DNA from: Streptomyces cupreus
GTDB taxonomy: Bacteria > Actinomycetota > Actinomycetes > Streptomycetales > Streptomycetaceae
Reading direction: 5' to 3'
DNA: 35,402 bases
Assembly (NCBI RefSeq): GCF_014257025.1
Contig: NZ_JACMSF010000071.1
Span: forward strand, 1-35,402
Shown here one piece after another: positions 23,677-32,741 of this stretch. A program made the translations under genes and the position numbers. Positions within the stretch are counted from its first letter, which is position 1; each line of letters begins with the position of its first letter. The notes under the pieces are model-generated. The model saw nothing but the letters and a program-made list of their open reading frames with translations, did not search any database and was not told the origin of the DNA.

Positions 23677-24860
23677 CAGAGGGTGTACTCCGGGGACGGG
23701 TCGTACGGGCTTGCGGGGGCGCCCGGCTGCTCGCCGGGGCGCTCGGTGACCGGCGAAAGGGCCACCGTGTCGGTTCCGGTCCCGGCGGTGTCGCCGGGGT
23801 CCTCGGTCGGGGTCGGGTCCGGCGTGGGCTCGCCGGTGTCCGTCTCGGTGGGCTCGGGGTCGGGCGTGGTCTCCGTGACGGTGGGGTCCGGGTCGGCCGT
23901 CGGGTCGGTGCCCGGGCGCGTGGTCGGCCTGGTCGCCGTCGGCTCGGGGTCGGTGCTGGTGCCCGGCTCCTCGGCGGTGGAGGAGCCGTCCGGCGCGGTG
24001 GCACTGGCGCCCGGGGAAGGCGTCACGCCGTCGCTCACGGAGGGGGAGGCGCCGGGGGTGACTCCGTCGGTGCCGGCGGACGGCGCCGACTCGGCGGGCA
24101 GCGGCGAGGTGTCCACCTGGCCGGCCGGGGTGTCCTTCTTCGGGTCCTGGACCGGCAGCCAGGGCGCGTTGGAGTTCCCGGACAGGACGGTCGCGACGAT
24201 GACGACGGCGTAGACCGCGCAGGCGATGCCGACGACTATGCCAAGCCGCCGGAAACGGCGGCTGCGGCGACCGGACTCGTCCACGAAGACCGGGCCCTCG
24301 GAGCCCTCCGAACCACCGCCGACCGGACCGCCCTTGGCCGCCCGCAGCGAACCGTCGAGCTGAAGGCCGACGCCGTCGAGCTGGATGGTGACCTCGTGCG
24401 GATCGTGGGTGTGACCGGTTTCGGCTGGTTCGCCCCAGGGGTCGCGTATGGGGGCAGAGGCAGGAACAGGGGCAGGGCTCTCGCGCGGTCCACCGACCGG
24501 CGGGAACGGGTCCCGGGCCGCGGCACCCGCGCCAGGTGTACGACCGTCCCCGCGCGGTGTGAACACATCGCCCCCGGTCTTTGGCCTACCACCACCCGTC
24601 CCCGGATGCGCCTCCGTCCGGTCGAACCGGTCGAACGCCGAGAGCAGCTCGGTCAGATCCGTGCGCCCCTCCTCGGAGGAGCCGTCCGCCTGTCCGGCCT
24701 TCGCCAGTACCGCCGTCTCGTCGGCGTCCGTCGACGCCATCGGCTGCTGAGCGGCGGTGTCCGAAAACGCCTGGGTGTCACCCTCGGCAGTCGGAGCCGC
24801 CTTGGTCCCGGATGCCGCCTCCGGCCATTCCGGTTGGGCGTCTTCCCGCCAGTTCTTCAC
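23676..24860 (-). CDS. matA: Single-pass membrane protein of the mat operon, MatA-like
   Basis: 394 residues from GTG at 24860 (VKNWREDAQPEW). A GTG two codons upstream (24866) is possible, and GGGGGG lies at 24871-24876. Residues 1-205 are a disordered-looking cytoplasmic region. One membrane helix is at ~206-228 (LGIVVGIACAVYAVVIVATV). The outer part of ~165 residues is a low-complexity Pro/Thr/Asp/Glu/Ser linker (PDPTVTETTPDPEPTETDTG). Its TGA overlaps the ATG of the deacetylase-glycosyltransferase gene by one base. Position and partner match the mat locus needed for pellet formation in S. lividans. Naming it MatA rests on that synteny from memory, not on a recognisable domain. Confidence 0.72.
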   Translation of the reverse strand: MKNWREDAQPEWPEAASGTKAAPTAEGDTQAFSDTAAQQPMASTDADETAVLAKAGQADGSSEEGRTDLTELLSAFDRFDRTEAHPGTGGGRPKTGGDVFTPRGDGRTPGAGAAARDPFPPVGGPRESPAPVPASAPIRDPWGEPAETGHTHDPHEVTIQLDGVGLQLDGSLRAAKGGPVGGGSEGSEGPVFVDESGRRSRRFRRLGIVVGIACAVYAVVIVATVLSGNSNAPWLPVQDPKKDTPAGQVDTSPLPAESAPSAGTDGVTPGASPSVSDGVTPSPGASATAPDGSSTAEEPGTSTDPEPTATRPTTRPGTDPTADPDPTVTETTPDPEPTETDTGEPTPDPTPTEDPGDTAGTGTDTVALSPVTERPGEQPGAPASPYDPSPEYTL

Positions 24861-25016
24861 GCGCACACATCCCCCCAGGGACAGTTCCGGGTGCGCGCAC
24901 GACACTGAGCACCCGTCGATCGAAACCAGGCCCCCACCCGGTTCGAGCGCCCCCTTTATCACACCGTGCTCAGGCCAAGAATGTAGCGCACGAGCGAGTT
25001 CTGTGTTTACCACGTG

Positions 25017-25973
25017 TCACTTGTGGGGCTGCATCGTGACTTTGTCACTGGCCGGAATCCATCCCTCAGCGGGCGGCCGAAGCCAGCCCTCCTGTGCCGC
25101 CAGCTCGGCCGCGGCACGCCGAAGGGCGTCCAGCCCCGGATGCACCAGCCCTCTGCGCCACACCAGAGACACCGGCGACAGGGGTACCGGATCGATCAGG
25201 GGCCGCAACACCGAGGCGGGCATGGCCGGAAAGTCCACCACGGCGAGGACCGGGGTCCGCGTCTTGCTCATGATCCGCTGGAACTCCTCGTGCCCGACGG
25301 CGAGCGGCGCGGGGGCCGCGACCTCGATGCCCCGCCCCTCGAACAGTTCGTGCGCGAGGTCCGTCCATTCCGGGGTCCGGGGATTGCCGGCGCCCGCGTA
25401 CACCGCCGAGCCCGCCAGCGCGCCGAGCGGCACCTCCTCCAGCTCGGCCAGCGGATGGTCCTCGGGCAGGATCACCGCCATCGGCTCGTACCGCACGGGC
25501 TGGTGTGCGAGCCCCGCCCGCAGCGCCGGGGCGAGACCGGCGAACCGCCCGAAGGAGGCGTCGAGGCGCCCGGCGAGCAGCTCGGCCGCCGCTCCGGTCA
25601 GGCCGCTCTCGTAGCGGGCCATCAGCTCATGATCGGGGGCGAGTTCGCGGGCCCGCCCGAGCACGCGCTGCCCGGTGCCGAGCCCCGGCGAGTTCACGTC
25701 GACCAGCAGGGGCCTGGCCTGTCCGAACGCGGCGAGCAGGTCGTCCTGCGCGGCCAGCGCCCGCCGTGCGTGCGGCACCAGCCGCTCCCCGTCCGCCGTC
25801 AGCGTCACCTGCCGGGTCGTCCGCACGAACAGCTCGGCTCCCAGCTCCCGCTCCAGCCGCCGTACGTCCCGGCTGAGCGCCTGCTGGGCGACGTAGAGCC
25901 GGGCCGCGGCGCGGGTGAAGTGCAGTTCCTCGGCCACGGCGAGGAAGGCGCGCAGCAAGCGGGGGTCGGGCAT
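25017..25973 (-). CDS. LysR-family transcriptional regulator
   Basis: 318 residues. The N-terminal winged helix-turn-helix is typical: LLRAFLAVAEELHFTRAAARLYVAQQALSRDVRRLERELGAELF. The effector-binding domain follows from about residue 88 (LLVDVNSPGLGTGQRVLGRA). The ATG at 25973 has only a weak ribosome site. It is divergent from the MFS transporter gene over 83 bases, the usual layout of a LysR regulator and its target. No clear T-N11-A box was identified in that gap. The inducer is unknown. Confidence 0.93.
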   Translation of the reverse strand: MPDPRLLRAFLAVAEELHFTRAAARLYVAQQALSRDVRRLERELGAELFVRTTRQVTLTADGERLVPHARRALAAQDDLLAAFGQARPLLVDVNSPGLGTGQRVLGRARELAPDHELMARYESGLTGAAAELLAGRLDASFGRFAGLAPALRAGLAHQPVRYEPMAVILPEDHPLAELEEVPLGALAGSAVYAGAGNPRTPEWTDLAHELFEGRGIEVAAPAPLAVGHEEFQRIMSKTRTPVLAVVDFPAMPASVLRPLIDPVPLSPVSLVWRRGLVHPGLDALRRAAAELAAQEGWLRPPAEGWIPASDKVTMQPHK

Positions 25974-26056
25974 GACGGGAACTTACAACACAGATGCGTG
26001 AATCGGCACGGAGAAGGTGTTGGACCCCTTGATCCACTCCGGGCGACGGTTGCCCC

Positions 26057-27283
26057 ATGCCGCCATCGACCTCCCGTTACCGCCATCTGTTCGCCATACC
26101 CGGCGCCCGCGCCTTCACCGCCGGAAACCTCATGGCCCGTCTGCCCATGGGCATGTTCAGCGTGAGCGCGGTCGTGATGATCGCCGGAACCCGGGACTCG
26201 TACGCCCTCGCAGGGGCCGTGGTCGCGACCGGGCTCGCCGCCACCGCGCTGGTCGCCCCCTGGACCGCGCGGCTGATCGACCGTTACGGTCAGGCCCGTA
26301 TCGCCCTGCCCGCCACCCTCGCCGCGGTCCTCGGCGGCCTGGCGCTGGTGCTGTGCGTCCGCACCGGCGCCCCCGACTGGACCCTGTTCGCCGCGTACGC
26401 CGCCACCGCGACCACCCCCAACATCGGCGGTATGGCCCGGGCCCGCTGGGCGCATCTGCTGAAGGGCGACCCGGGGGCGCTGCACACCGCGAACTCCTTC
26501 GAGCAGGCGGCGGACGAACTGTGCTTCATGCTCGGCCCGGTCCTCGCGGCCCTCCTGTGCGGAACCCTCTTCCCGGAGGCGGGCACGCTCACGGGCATGC
26601 TGCTCCTGGTGGCGGGGATGGCGCTGTTCACCGCCCAGCGCTCCACCGAACCGCCGGTCCGGCCTCGGACGACCGCCACGCAACCCCCGTACCGCGCCCC
26701 GGGCATGCCCGCGCTGCTTGCCGTCTGCCTCGCGATGGGGGCCGTGTTCGGCGCCATGGAGGTCGTCACCATCGCCTTCGCGGACGATCGGGGGCACAGC
26801 ACGGCGGCGGGAGTGGTCCTCGCGCTCCAGGCGGGCGGCTCCTGTGCGGCGGGGCTGCTGTACGGGGCCCTGACGCCGGGAGGCTCGGCCGAGCGCCGCT
26901 ATCCGTGGTGCCTCGCCGCGATGGCCGTACTGCTGACGCTGCCGCTGCTCGCCGCGTCCCTCACCGGCTCGCTTCTGGTCCTGGCGGGCGCGCTGCTGGT
27001 CTCCGGGATGGCCACCGCCCCGACGATGATCACCAACATGACCCTGGTCCAGCAACGCACCCCCGAGGGCCGCCTCAACGAGGGCATGACCCTGGCGGTG
27101 ACCGGTCTGCTCGGCGGTATCGCGCTCGGCAGCGCGGCCGGCGGCTGGGTCGCGGAGCACGCGTCGGCGACGGCAGGGTACGCCGTGCCGGTGACCGCCG
27201 CGGGCACAGCACTGCTGATCACCAACGCCCGCAATGTGTTCGGCCGGCCGAATCTCCACCCGAATTCCGGTCACAGCCATTGA
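26057..27283 (+). CDS. MFS transporter, probable exporter
   Basis: 408 residues with about 12 hydrophobic segments. It begins FAIPGARAFTAGNLMARLPMGMFSVSAVVM, and the loop between helices 2 and 3 carries the MFS motif-A-like DRYGQAR. No substrate signature was recognised, and the sequence resembles drug or small-molecule exporters more than sugar importers. The ATG at 26057 has little Shine-Dalgarno, so translation may be weak or nearly leaderless. It is divergent from the LysR gene, which probably controls it. The -35 of the next operon overlaps its stop codon. Confidence 0.9.
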   Translation: MPPSTSRYRHLFAIPGARAFTAGNLMARLPMGMFSVSAVVMIAGTRDSYALAGAVVATGLAATALVAPWTARLIDRYGQARIALPATLAAVLGGLALVLCVRTGAPDWTLFAAYAATATTPNIGGMARARWAHLLKGDPGALHTANSFEQAADELCFMLGPVLAALLCGTLFPEAGTLTGMLLLVAGMALFTAQRSTEPPVRPRTTATQPPYRAPGMPALLAVCLAMGAVFGAMEVVTIAFADDRGHSTAAGVVLALQAGGSCAAGLLYGALTPGGSAERRYPWCLAAMAVLLTLPLLAASLTGSLLVLAGALLVSGMATAPTMITNMTLVQQRTPEGRLNEGMTLAVTGLLGGIALGSAAGGWVAEHASATAGYAVPVTAAGTALLITNARNVFGRPNLHPNSGHSH

Positions 27284-27308
27284 CGCGCCCAGGGCCCGCA
27301 CATACCTT
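27280..27308 (+). promoter_or_regulatory. Promoter of the xylo-oligosaccharide operon
   Basis: TTGACG (27280-27285) and TACCTT (27303-27308) are separated by exactly 17 bases, a good match to the vegetative actinomycete promoter. The expected transcription start near 27315 falls inside the first LacI-type operator. Confidence 0.65.
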
Positions 27309-27312
27309 CCCC

Positions 27313-27330
27313 CGTCGAAGCGCTTCGACG
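27313..27330 (+). promoter_or_regulatory. LacI-type operator 1
   Basis: CGTCGAAGCGCTTCGACG is a perfect 18-bp palindrome with the central CG of LacI-family sites. It covers the expected transcription start of the operon that contains its own LacI gene (32735-33745). Confidence 0.75.
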
Positions 27331-27335
27331 TCACC

Positions 27336-27353
27336 CATCGAACCGATTCGATG
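27336..27353 (+). promoter_or_regulatory. LacI-type operator 2
   Basis: CATCGAACCGATTCGATG is an 18-bp near-perfect palindrome (one central mismatch pair) sharing the TCGAA/TTCGA arms of operator 1. The two centres are 23 bp apart, about two helical turns, which would allow side-by-side binding. Confidence 0.7.
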
Positions 27354-27407
27354 CACAGAGTGTGACGGCCAGTACCGATACCCATCCGACTCCCCTGGAG
27401 GCACTGG

Positions 27408-28703
27408 ATGTTGACGGCACGAAGGCGAGTGGCGGCCACCGCCGTGGTCCTCGCGGGATCACTGCTCCTGGCGGCCTGCGGGGACTCGGACGAGGGCGGG
27501 TCCGCCGACGGCAAGACCCTGCGGCTCTGGCACTACGAGGGCCCCAACAGCGCGATGGGCGTGGCCTGGGCGGAGGCCATCAAGGAGTTCGAGGCCAAAC
27601 ACCCGGGTGTGAAAGTGAAGTTCGAGGAGAAGGGCTTCGAACAGATCCAGAAGACCGCGTCGATGGTGCTGAACTCCGACGACGCCCCCGACCTCATGGA
27701 GTACAACAAGGGCAACGCGACCGCCGGGCAGCTCTCCAAGCAGGGCCTGCTCACCGACCTGACCGGCGAGGCCACCAAGCGCGGCTGGGACAAACAGCTC
27801 AGCGCCGGTGTGCGCACGACGAGCATGTACGACACCAACGGGGTCATGGGCTCCGGCAAGTGGTACGGCGTGCCCAACTACGCCGAGTACACGATGGTCT
27901 TCTACAACAAGGACCTGTTCGCCAAGCACAAGATCGCCGAGCCGAAGACGTTCGACGAACTCACCGCCGCCATGGACCAGTTCGTCGAAGCGGGCGTCAC
28001 CCCGCTCGCCAACGCGGGCGCCGAGTACATGGCCCAGCAGTACCTCTACCAGCTCGCCCTCTCCAAGGCCGACCGCTCCTGGGTCGACTCCTACGAGCTG
28101 TACAAGGGCAGGACCGACTTCCACGACGCGGCCTGGACCTACGGCGCGACCACCTTCGCCGACTGGGTGAAGAAGGGCTACATCAGCAAGAACTCCACCA
28201 GCACCAAGGCCGAGGACGCGGGCGTCTCCTTCATCCAGGGCAAGACGCCGATCCTGTTCTCCGGCAGCTGGTGGTACGGCCGCTTCCAGGCGGAGGCGAA
28301 GTTCGACTGGGGCAGCATGCTGTGGCCCGGCTCGAACCTCACCCCCGGCTCCGGCGGAAACCTCTGGGTGGTCCCCAAGAACGCCGAGAACAAGGACCTA
28401 GCCTACGACTTCATCGACATCACCATGTCGAAGAAGATCCAGAACCTGCTCGGCAACAAGGGCGGCGTCCCGGTCGCGGCCGACGCGAGCGCCATCACCG
28501 ATCCCAAGTCCAAGACGCTCATCGAGAACTTCAACACCCTCTCCGAGCGGGACGGCCTGGCCTTCTACCCCGACTGGCCGGTCACCGGCTTCTACGACGT
28601 CCTCGTCTCCGAGACCCAGAAGCTGATGACGGGCAGCGCCGAACCGGACGCCTACCTGGACGCCTTGCAGGAGGCGTACGACAAGGGCGTACCGGAGCAA
28701 TGA
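27408..28703 (+). CDS. Sugar-binding lipoprotein of ABC importer
   Basis: 431 residues. GGAGG lies 7 bases before the ATG. The lipoprotein signal ends in LLAAC with the lipidated Cys at residue 24, followed by an acidic/Gly/Ser linker (GDSDEGGSADG). The mature part is a family 1 extracellular binding protein (TLRLWHYEGPNSAMGVAWAEA near its start, aromatic-rich pocket regions such as SGSWWYGRF). It is the first gene after a promoter and two operators and is overlapped by the first permease gene (ATGA). The ligand is unproven. A xylose-containing oligosaccharide is inferred from the GH31 and GH3 enzymes of the operon. Confidence 0.94.
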   Translation: MLTARRRVAATAVVLAGSLLLAACGDSDEGGSADGKTLRLWHYEGPNSAMGVAWAEAIKEFEAKHPGVKVKFEEKGFEQIQKTASMVLNSDDAPDLMEYNKGNATAGQLSKQGLLTDLTGEATKRGWDKQLSAGVRTTSMYDTNGVMGSGKWYGVPNYAEYTMVFYNKDLFAKHKIAEPKTFDELTAAMDQFVEAGVTPLANAGAEYMAQQYLYQLALSKADRSWVDSYELYKGRTDFHDAAWTYGATTFADWVKKGYISKNSTSTKAEDAGVSFIQGKTPILFSGSWWYGRFQAEAKFDWGSMLWPGSNLTPGSGGNLWVVPKNAENKDLAYDFIDITMSKKIQNLLGNKGGVPVAADASAITDPKSKTLIENFNTLSERDGLAFYPDWPVTGFYDVLVSETQKLMTGSAEPDAYLDALQEAYDKGVPEQ

Positions 28704-29653
28704 CGGCCATCGTCGAACGGGGCTCGCGGGCCGTCGGCAAGCACCAGGCCGGCAGCCCGCGCCGCCCCCGCCCGCGCGGCTCCTACGCGCTCTTCCTGCT
28801 GCCCGGCGTCCTCGCCTTCCTGGCGGTCGTCGTCGTGCCGTTCGTGATGAACACGTACGTGAGCTTCACGGACTGGCAGGGCGTGGGCAGCCCTCAGTGG
28901 TCCGGGCTCGCCAACTACCGCGAGCTGATGGACGACTCGGAGTTCTGGGAGTCCTTCCGGCACAGCCTGTTCATGGTCGTCGCCATGGCGGTCGTACCGA
29001 CCGCGATCGGACTCGTCCTGGCGGCGGCCCTGTTCGACTACGTCGGCAGGCACTTCGGATCGAAGACGGTCGCCGTGCTGCGCGCCTGCTTCTACCTCCC
29101 CCAGGTGCTGCCGATCGCGGTCGCGGGCATCGTCTGGAGCTGGATCCTCGCCCCCGACAACGGCTCCCTCAACGAACTCCTCGGCGCCATCGGCCTGTCG
29201 AGCTGGCAGCAGGACTGGCTGGGCGATCCCGACCTCGCGCTCTACAGCGTCATGGGCGTGATGGTGTGGGTGCAGATCGGCTTCCCGCTGGTGGTCTTCA
29301 TGGCCGGACTCCAGCGCGTGGACCCACAGTTGCACGAGGCGGCCGAGCTGGACGGCGCCGGCTGGTGGCGCCGCTTCTGGCACATCACGCTGCCGCAGAT
29401 CCGTCCGGAGACGTATGTCGTGCTGACCTGGTGCTCGATCGCCGCGCTCAAGGTGTTCGGCGCGGTGTACGTGCTGACGAAGGGCGGCCCGGGCGGCGCG
29501 ACGAACGTGCCCTCCTACTTCTCCTTCACCACGTTCTTCGAGAAGACGCAGGTCGGCTACGGCGCCGCGATCTCCACCGTGCTGACCGTGATCATCCTGG
29601 CGCTGTCCCTGATCGGGCTGAAGCTCCAGAGCCGTGCGGAGGAGGCCTCGTGA
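28700..29653 (+). CDS. ABC sugar transporter permease (MalF-type)
   Basis: 317 residues from ATG at 28700, overlapping the binding-protein stop. A ~30-residue basic/Pro-rich N-terminus precedes six membrane helices (SYALFLLPGVLAFLAVVVVP is the first). The EAA loop is LHEAAELDGAGWWRRFWHI. It forms the channel with the next permease. No ATPase is encoded nearby, consistent with a shared MsiK-type ATPase elsewhere. Confidence 0.94.
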   Translation: MTAIVERGSRAVGKHQAGSPRRPRPRGSYALFLLPGVLAFLAVVVVPFVMNTYVSFTDWQGVGSPQWSGLANYRELMDDSEFWESFRHSLFMVVAMAVVPTAIGLVLAAALFDYVGRHFGSKTVAVLRACFYLPQVLPIAVAGIVWSWILAPDNGSLNELLGAIGLSSWQQDWLGDPDLALYSVMGVMVWVQIGFPLVVFMAGLQRVDPQLHEAAELDGAGWWRRFWHITLPQIRPETYVVLTWCSIAALKVFGAVYVLTKGGPGGATNVPSYFSFTTFFEKTQVGYGAAISTVLTVIILALSLIGLKLQSRAEEAS

Positions 29654-30474
29654 GCACCGCGCTACGCCGTTACCCCGTGCTGATCGCCCTGTGCGTCGCC
29701 GCCCTCTTCATGATCGTGCCGTTTCTGATCGTGGCCATGAACGCGATCAAGTCACCCACGGAGTACTCCCGGAACGGCCCGCTCAGCCTCCCCGAGGGCC
29801 TCTACCTGGACGGCCTCAAGGACTTCTGGGAGCGCGTCGACTACACGCAGAAACTCGTCAACTCCGTACTGATCAGCGGTGCGGTGGCCGGTCTCGCGGT
29901 CGTGCTGTCGGTGCTGAACGCGTACGCGATCGGCATCGGCAGGGTCAAGGGCCGCACCTGGGTGCTCGCCTTCTTCGTCCTCGCCAACATGCTGCCGCAG
30001 GAGGCGCTGGTCTACCCCGTCTACTACCTCAGCAAGGAGGTCGGCCTCTACGACACCAGACTGAGCGTGATCATCGTCTTCACGGTGATCCAGGCGGCCT
30101 TCGGCACCTATCTGCTCGCTTCCGTGCTCGGCCGGTTCCCGCGCGAGATCATCGAGGCGGCGCGGATCGACGGCGCCAACAAGTGGCAGGTGCTGTGGCG
30201 GATCGTCGTCCCGGTCAGCCGCCCCACCCTAGGTGTCCTGCTGGTCTTCTTCTTCATCTGGACCTGGAACGAGTTCCTGCTCCCCCTGGTCATGCTGATC
30301 TCCAACGACAACCAGACGGTGTCGGTGGCCCTCGGCGTCCTCCAGGGCCAGCGCCTGATGGACGCCACGATGACCAACGCGGCCGCCCTGCTCGGCGTAC
30401 TCCCCGCGATCGTGTTCTTCCTCCTGTTCCAGCGGACCCTCACCCGCGGCATCGCCGTGGGTGCCGTGAAGTAA
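29650..30474 (+). CDS. ABC sugar transporter permease (MalG-type)
   Basis: 274 residues from GTG at 29650 (VSTALRRYPVLIALCVAALF), overlapping the previous stop as GTGA. Six helices are visible, with the EAA loop EIIEAARIDGANKWQVLWRI and the WTWNEFLLP segment typical of MalG-type subunits. It is the partner of the 28700-29653 permease. The GH31 gene follows after 11 bases. Confidence 0.94.
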   Translation: MSTALRRYPVLIALCVAALFMIVPFLIVAMNAIKSPTEYSRNGPLSLPEGLYLDGLKDFWERVDYTQKLVNSVLISGAVAGLAVVLSVLNAYAIGIGRVKGRTWVLAFFVLANMLPQEALVYPVYYLSKEVGLYDTRLSVIIVFTVIQAAFGTYLLASVLGRFPREIIEAARIDGANKWQVLWRIVVPVSRPTLGVLLVFFFIWTWNEFLLPLVMLISNDNQTVSVALGVLQGQRLMDATMTNAAALLGVLPAIVFFLLFQRTLTRGIAVGAVK

Positions 30475-30485
30475 GGACCCCCCAC

Positions 30486-32741
30486 GTGAAGTTCACCGAC
30501 GGCTACTGGCTGCTGCGCGAGGGCGTCACCGCGGCCCATCCGGTCGAAGTGCTCGACGTCGCGGAGCGGGACGGCGCGCTGGAGATCCACGCGCCGACCC
30601 GGCCCATCCGTTCGCGCGGCGATCTGATGACGGGACCGGTCATGACGATCAAGGCACACAGCCCGATGCCCGATGTCATCGGGCTGACGCTCACCCACCT
30701 GACCGGCGACGAGCCCCGCGGGCCCGAGTTCGAGCTCGCCGACTCGACGGCCGCCGCGCAGATGTCGTACGACGACGAGCACGCGGTCCTGACCTCCGGG
30801 GAGCTGTCGGTGCGGCTCGCCCGGACCGGATCCTGGCATGTGGAGTTCCTGGCCGGGGGCCGCGTCCTGACCTCCAGCGGGCACAAGAGCATGGGCATCA
30901 TGCGGGACGCGTCCGGCGCCCACTATCTGCGCGAACAGCTCAATCTCGGGGTGGGGACCAGCGTCTACGGCCTCGGCGAGCGGTTCGGGCCGCTGGTGCG
31001 CAACGGGCAGGTCGTCGACATCTGGCAGGCGGACGGGGGGACTTGCAGCGAGCAGGCCTACAAGAACGTCCCCTTCTGTCTGACGGACGCGGGCTACGGC
31101 GTCTTCGTCGACCATCCGGGCAAGGTCTCCTTCGAGGTCGCCTCGGAGGTCGTGTCCCGGGTGCAGTTCAGCGCGGAGACACAGGAGTTGACGTACTACG
31201 TCATTCATGGGCCGACCCCGAAGGAGATCCTGCGCAAGTACACGGCCCTCACCGGGCGCCCGGCCCTGCCGCCCGCCTGGTCGTTCGGGCTGTGGCTGTC
31301 GACGTCCTTCACGACGTCGTACGACGAGGAGACCGTCACCGCCTTCGTGGACGGCATGCGGGAGCGTGAACTGCCGCTGTCCGTCTTCCACTTCGACTGC
31401 TTCTGGATGCGCGAGTTCAACTGGTGCGACTTCCAGTGGGATCCGCGGGTGTTCCCGGACCCGGAGGGGATGCTCTCCCGGCTGAAGGCGCGCGGGCTGC
31501 GGGTGTGCGTGTGGATCAACCCGTACATCGCCCAGCGGTCGCCGCTCTTCGCGGAGGGCAAGGCGCTCGGGCATCTGCTGAAGCGGCCCGACGGCAGTGT
31601 CTGGCAGTGGGACATGTGGCAGCCGGGCATGGCGCTGGTCGACTTCACCAGCCCCGCCGCCCGCGACTGGTACGCCTCGAAGCTGGAGGCGCTGCTCGCG
31701 CAGGGCGTCGACTGCTTCAAGACCGACTTCGGCGAGCGGGTGCCGCTCGACGTGGAGTGGTCCGACGGCTCCGACCCGGAGCGGATGCACAACTACTACA
31801 CCTATCTGTACAACCGCACGGTCTTCGACGTGCTGCGCAAGCACCGCGGCGAGCAGGAGGCGGTCCTCTTCGCCCGGTCGGCGACGGCGGGCAGCCAGAA
31901 GTTCCCGGTGCACTGGGGCGGCGACTGCGAGGCGACGTACGAGTCGATGGCGGAGTCGCTGAGGGGCGGGCTGTCGCTCGGGCTCTCCGGCTTCGGGTAC
32001 TGGAGCCATGACATCGGCGGCTTCGAAGGCACGCCGACGCCCGCGCTGTTCAAGCGGTGGCTGGCCTTCGGGCTGCTGTCCTCGCACAGCCGCCTGCACG
32101 GCAGCTCCTCCTATCGCGTCCCCTGGCTGTTCGACGAGGAGTCCGTGGACGTCGCCCGGCACTTCACCCGGCTGAAGCTGCGGCTCATGCCCTACCTGTA
32201 CGAGGTCGCGCGCACCGCCCACACCGAGGGTGTGCCGATGATGCGGGCGATGGTGCTGGAGTTCCCGGACGACCCCGGGTGCGCGCATCTGGAGCGGCAG
32301 TACATGCTCGGCCCTGATCTGCTGGTCGCGCCCGTGTTCAGCGACTCCGGCGAGGTGACGTACTACGTCCCCGCGGGCACCTGGACCCACTTCGTGACCG
32401 GGGAGACGGTGACCGGGCCGCGCTGGGTGCGCGAGAAGCACGGCTTCGCGAGCCTGCCGCTGCTGGTGCGGCCGGGCGCGGTGATCCCGGTGGGTGCGGT
32501 GGACGACCGGCCCGATTACGACCACGCCGACGGCGTCACGCTGCGGGCGTACGGCCTGAGTCGCGGCGCGCAGGTCGCGGTGCGGGTCGGGGACGTGGCC
32601 TTCACCGTCGTACGCGAAGGGGACACGCTGCGGGCCTCGTGCGCCGACCCGTCCGCCTCGTGGGGGCTGGCGGCCGGTGAGCGTGCGGTGCGGGCGCCGG
32701 CCGGGACCGGGTTCCTGACCGTGGAGCTGGGCTCATGGTGA
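30486..32741 (+). CDS. GH31 alpha-xylosidase, YicI-like
   Basis: 751 residues from GTG at 30486, with AAGGA upstream. A longer frame upstream overlaps the permease gene in another frame and is rejected. No signal peptide is present, so it is cytoplasmic. The nucleophile Asp414 sits in FKTDFGERVP and the acid/base Asp480 in HWGGDCEATY. Both are exactly two residues before the equivalents I recall for E. coli YicI (416 and 482). The YicI-like run DGSDPERMHNYYTYLYN follows the nucleophile. YicI removes alpha-xylosyl groups such as those of xyloglucan fragments (isoprimeverose). Exo-alpha-xylosidase activity on imported oligosaccharides is therefore likely. Its last 7 bases overlap the LacI gene. 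Confidence 0.92.
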   Translation: MKFTDGYWLLREGVTAAHPVEVLDVAERDGALEIHAPTRPIRSRGDLMTGPVMTIKAHSPMPDVIGLTLTHLTGDEPRGPEFELADSTAAAQMSYDDEHAVLTSGELSVRLARTGSWHVEFLAGGRVLTSSGHKSMGIMRDASGAHYLREQLNLGVGTSVYGLGERFGPLVRNGQVVDIWQADGGTCSEQAYKNVPFCLTDAGYGVFVDHPGKVSFEVASEVVSRVQFSAETQELTYYVIHGPTPKEILRKYTALTGRPALPPAWSFGLWLSTSFTTSYDEETVTAFVDGMRERELPLSVFHFDCFWMREFNWCDFQWDPRVFPDPEGMLSRLKARGLRVCVWINPYIAQRSPLFAEGKALGHLLKRPDGSVWQWDMWQPGMALVDFTSPAARDWYASKLEALLAQGVDCFKTDFGERVPLDVEWSDGSDPERMHNYYTYLYNRTVFDVLRKHRGEQEAVLFARSATAGSQKFPVHWGGDCEATYESMAESLRGGLSLGLSGFGYWSHDIGGFEGTPTPALFKRWLAFGLLSSHSRLHGSSSYRVPWLFDEESVDVARHFTRLKLRLMPYLYEVARTAHTEGVPMMRAMVLEFPDDPGCAHLERQYMLGPDLLVAPVFSDSGEVTYYVPAGTWTHFVTGETVTGPRWVREKHGFASLPLLVRPGAVIPVGAVDDRPDYDHADGVTLRAYGLSRGAQVAVRVGDVAFTVVREGDTLRASCADPSASWGLAAGERAVRAPAGTGFLTVELGSW

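Noticed and set aside
25805..27514. 569-codon minus-strand open frame spanning the LysR-MFS gap and the operon promoter
   Set aside because: It crosses a real LysR gene, an MFS gene and regulatory sites, and has no domain resemblance.
29634..30485. N-terminal extension of the GH31 frame by 284 codons
   Set aside because: The stretch overlaps the permease gene in another frame and is Arg/Pro-rich. GH31 similarity begins at the GTG at 30486.
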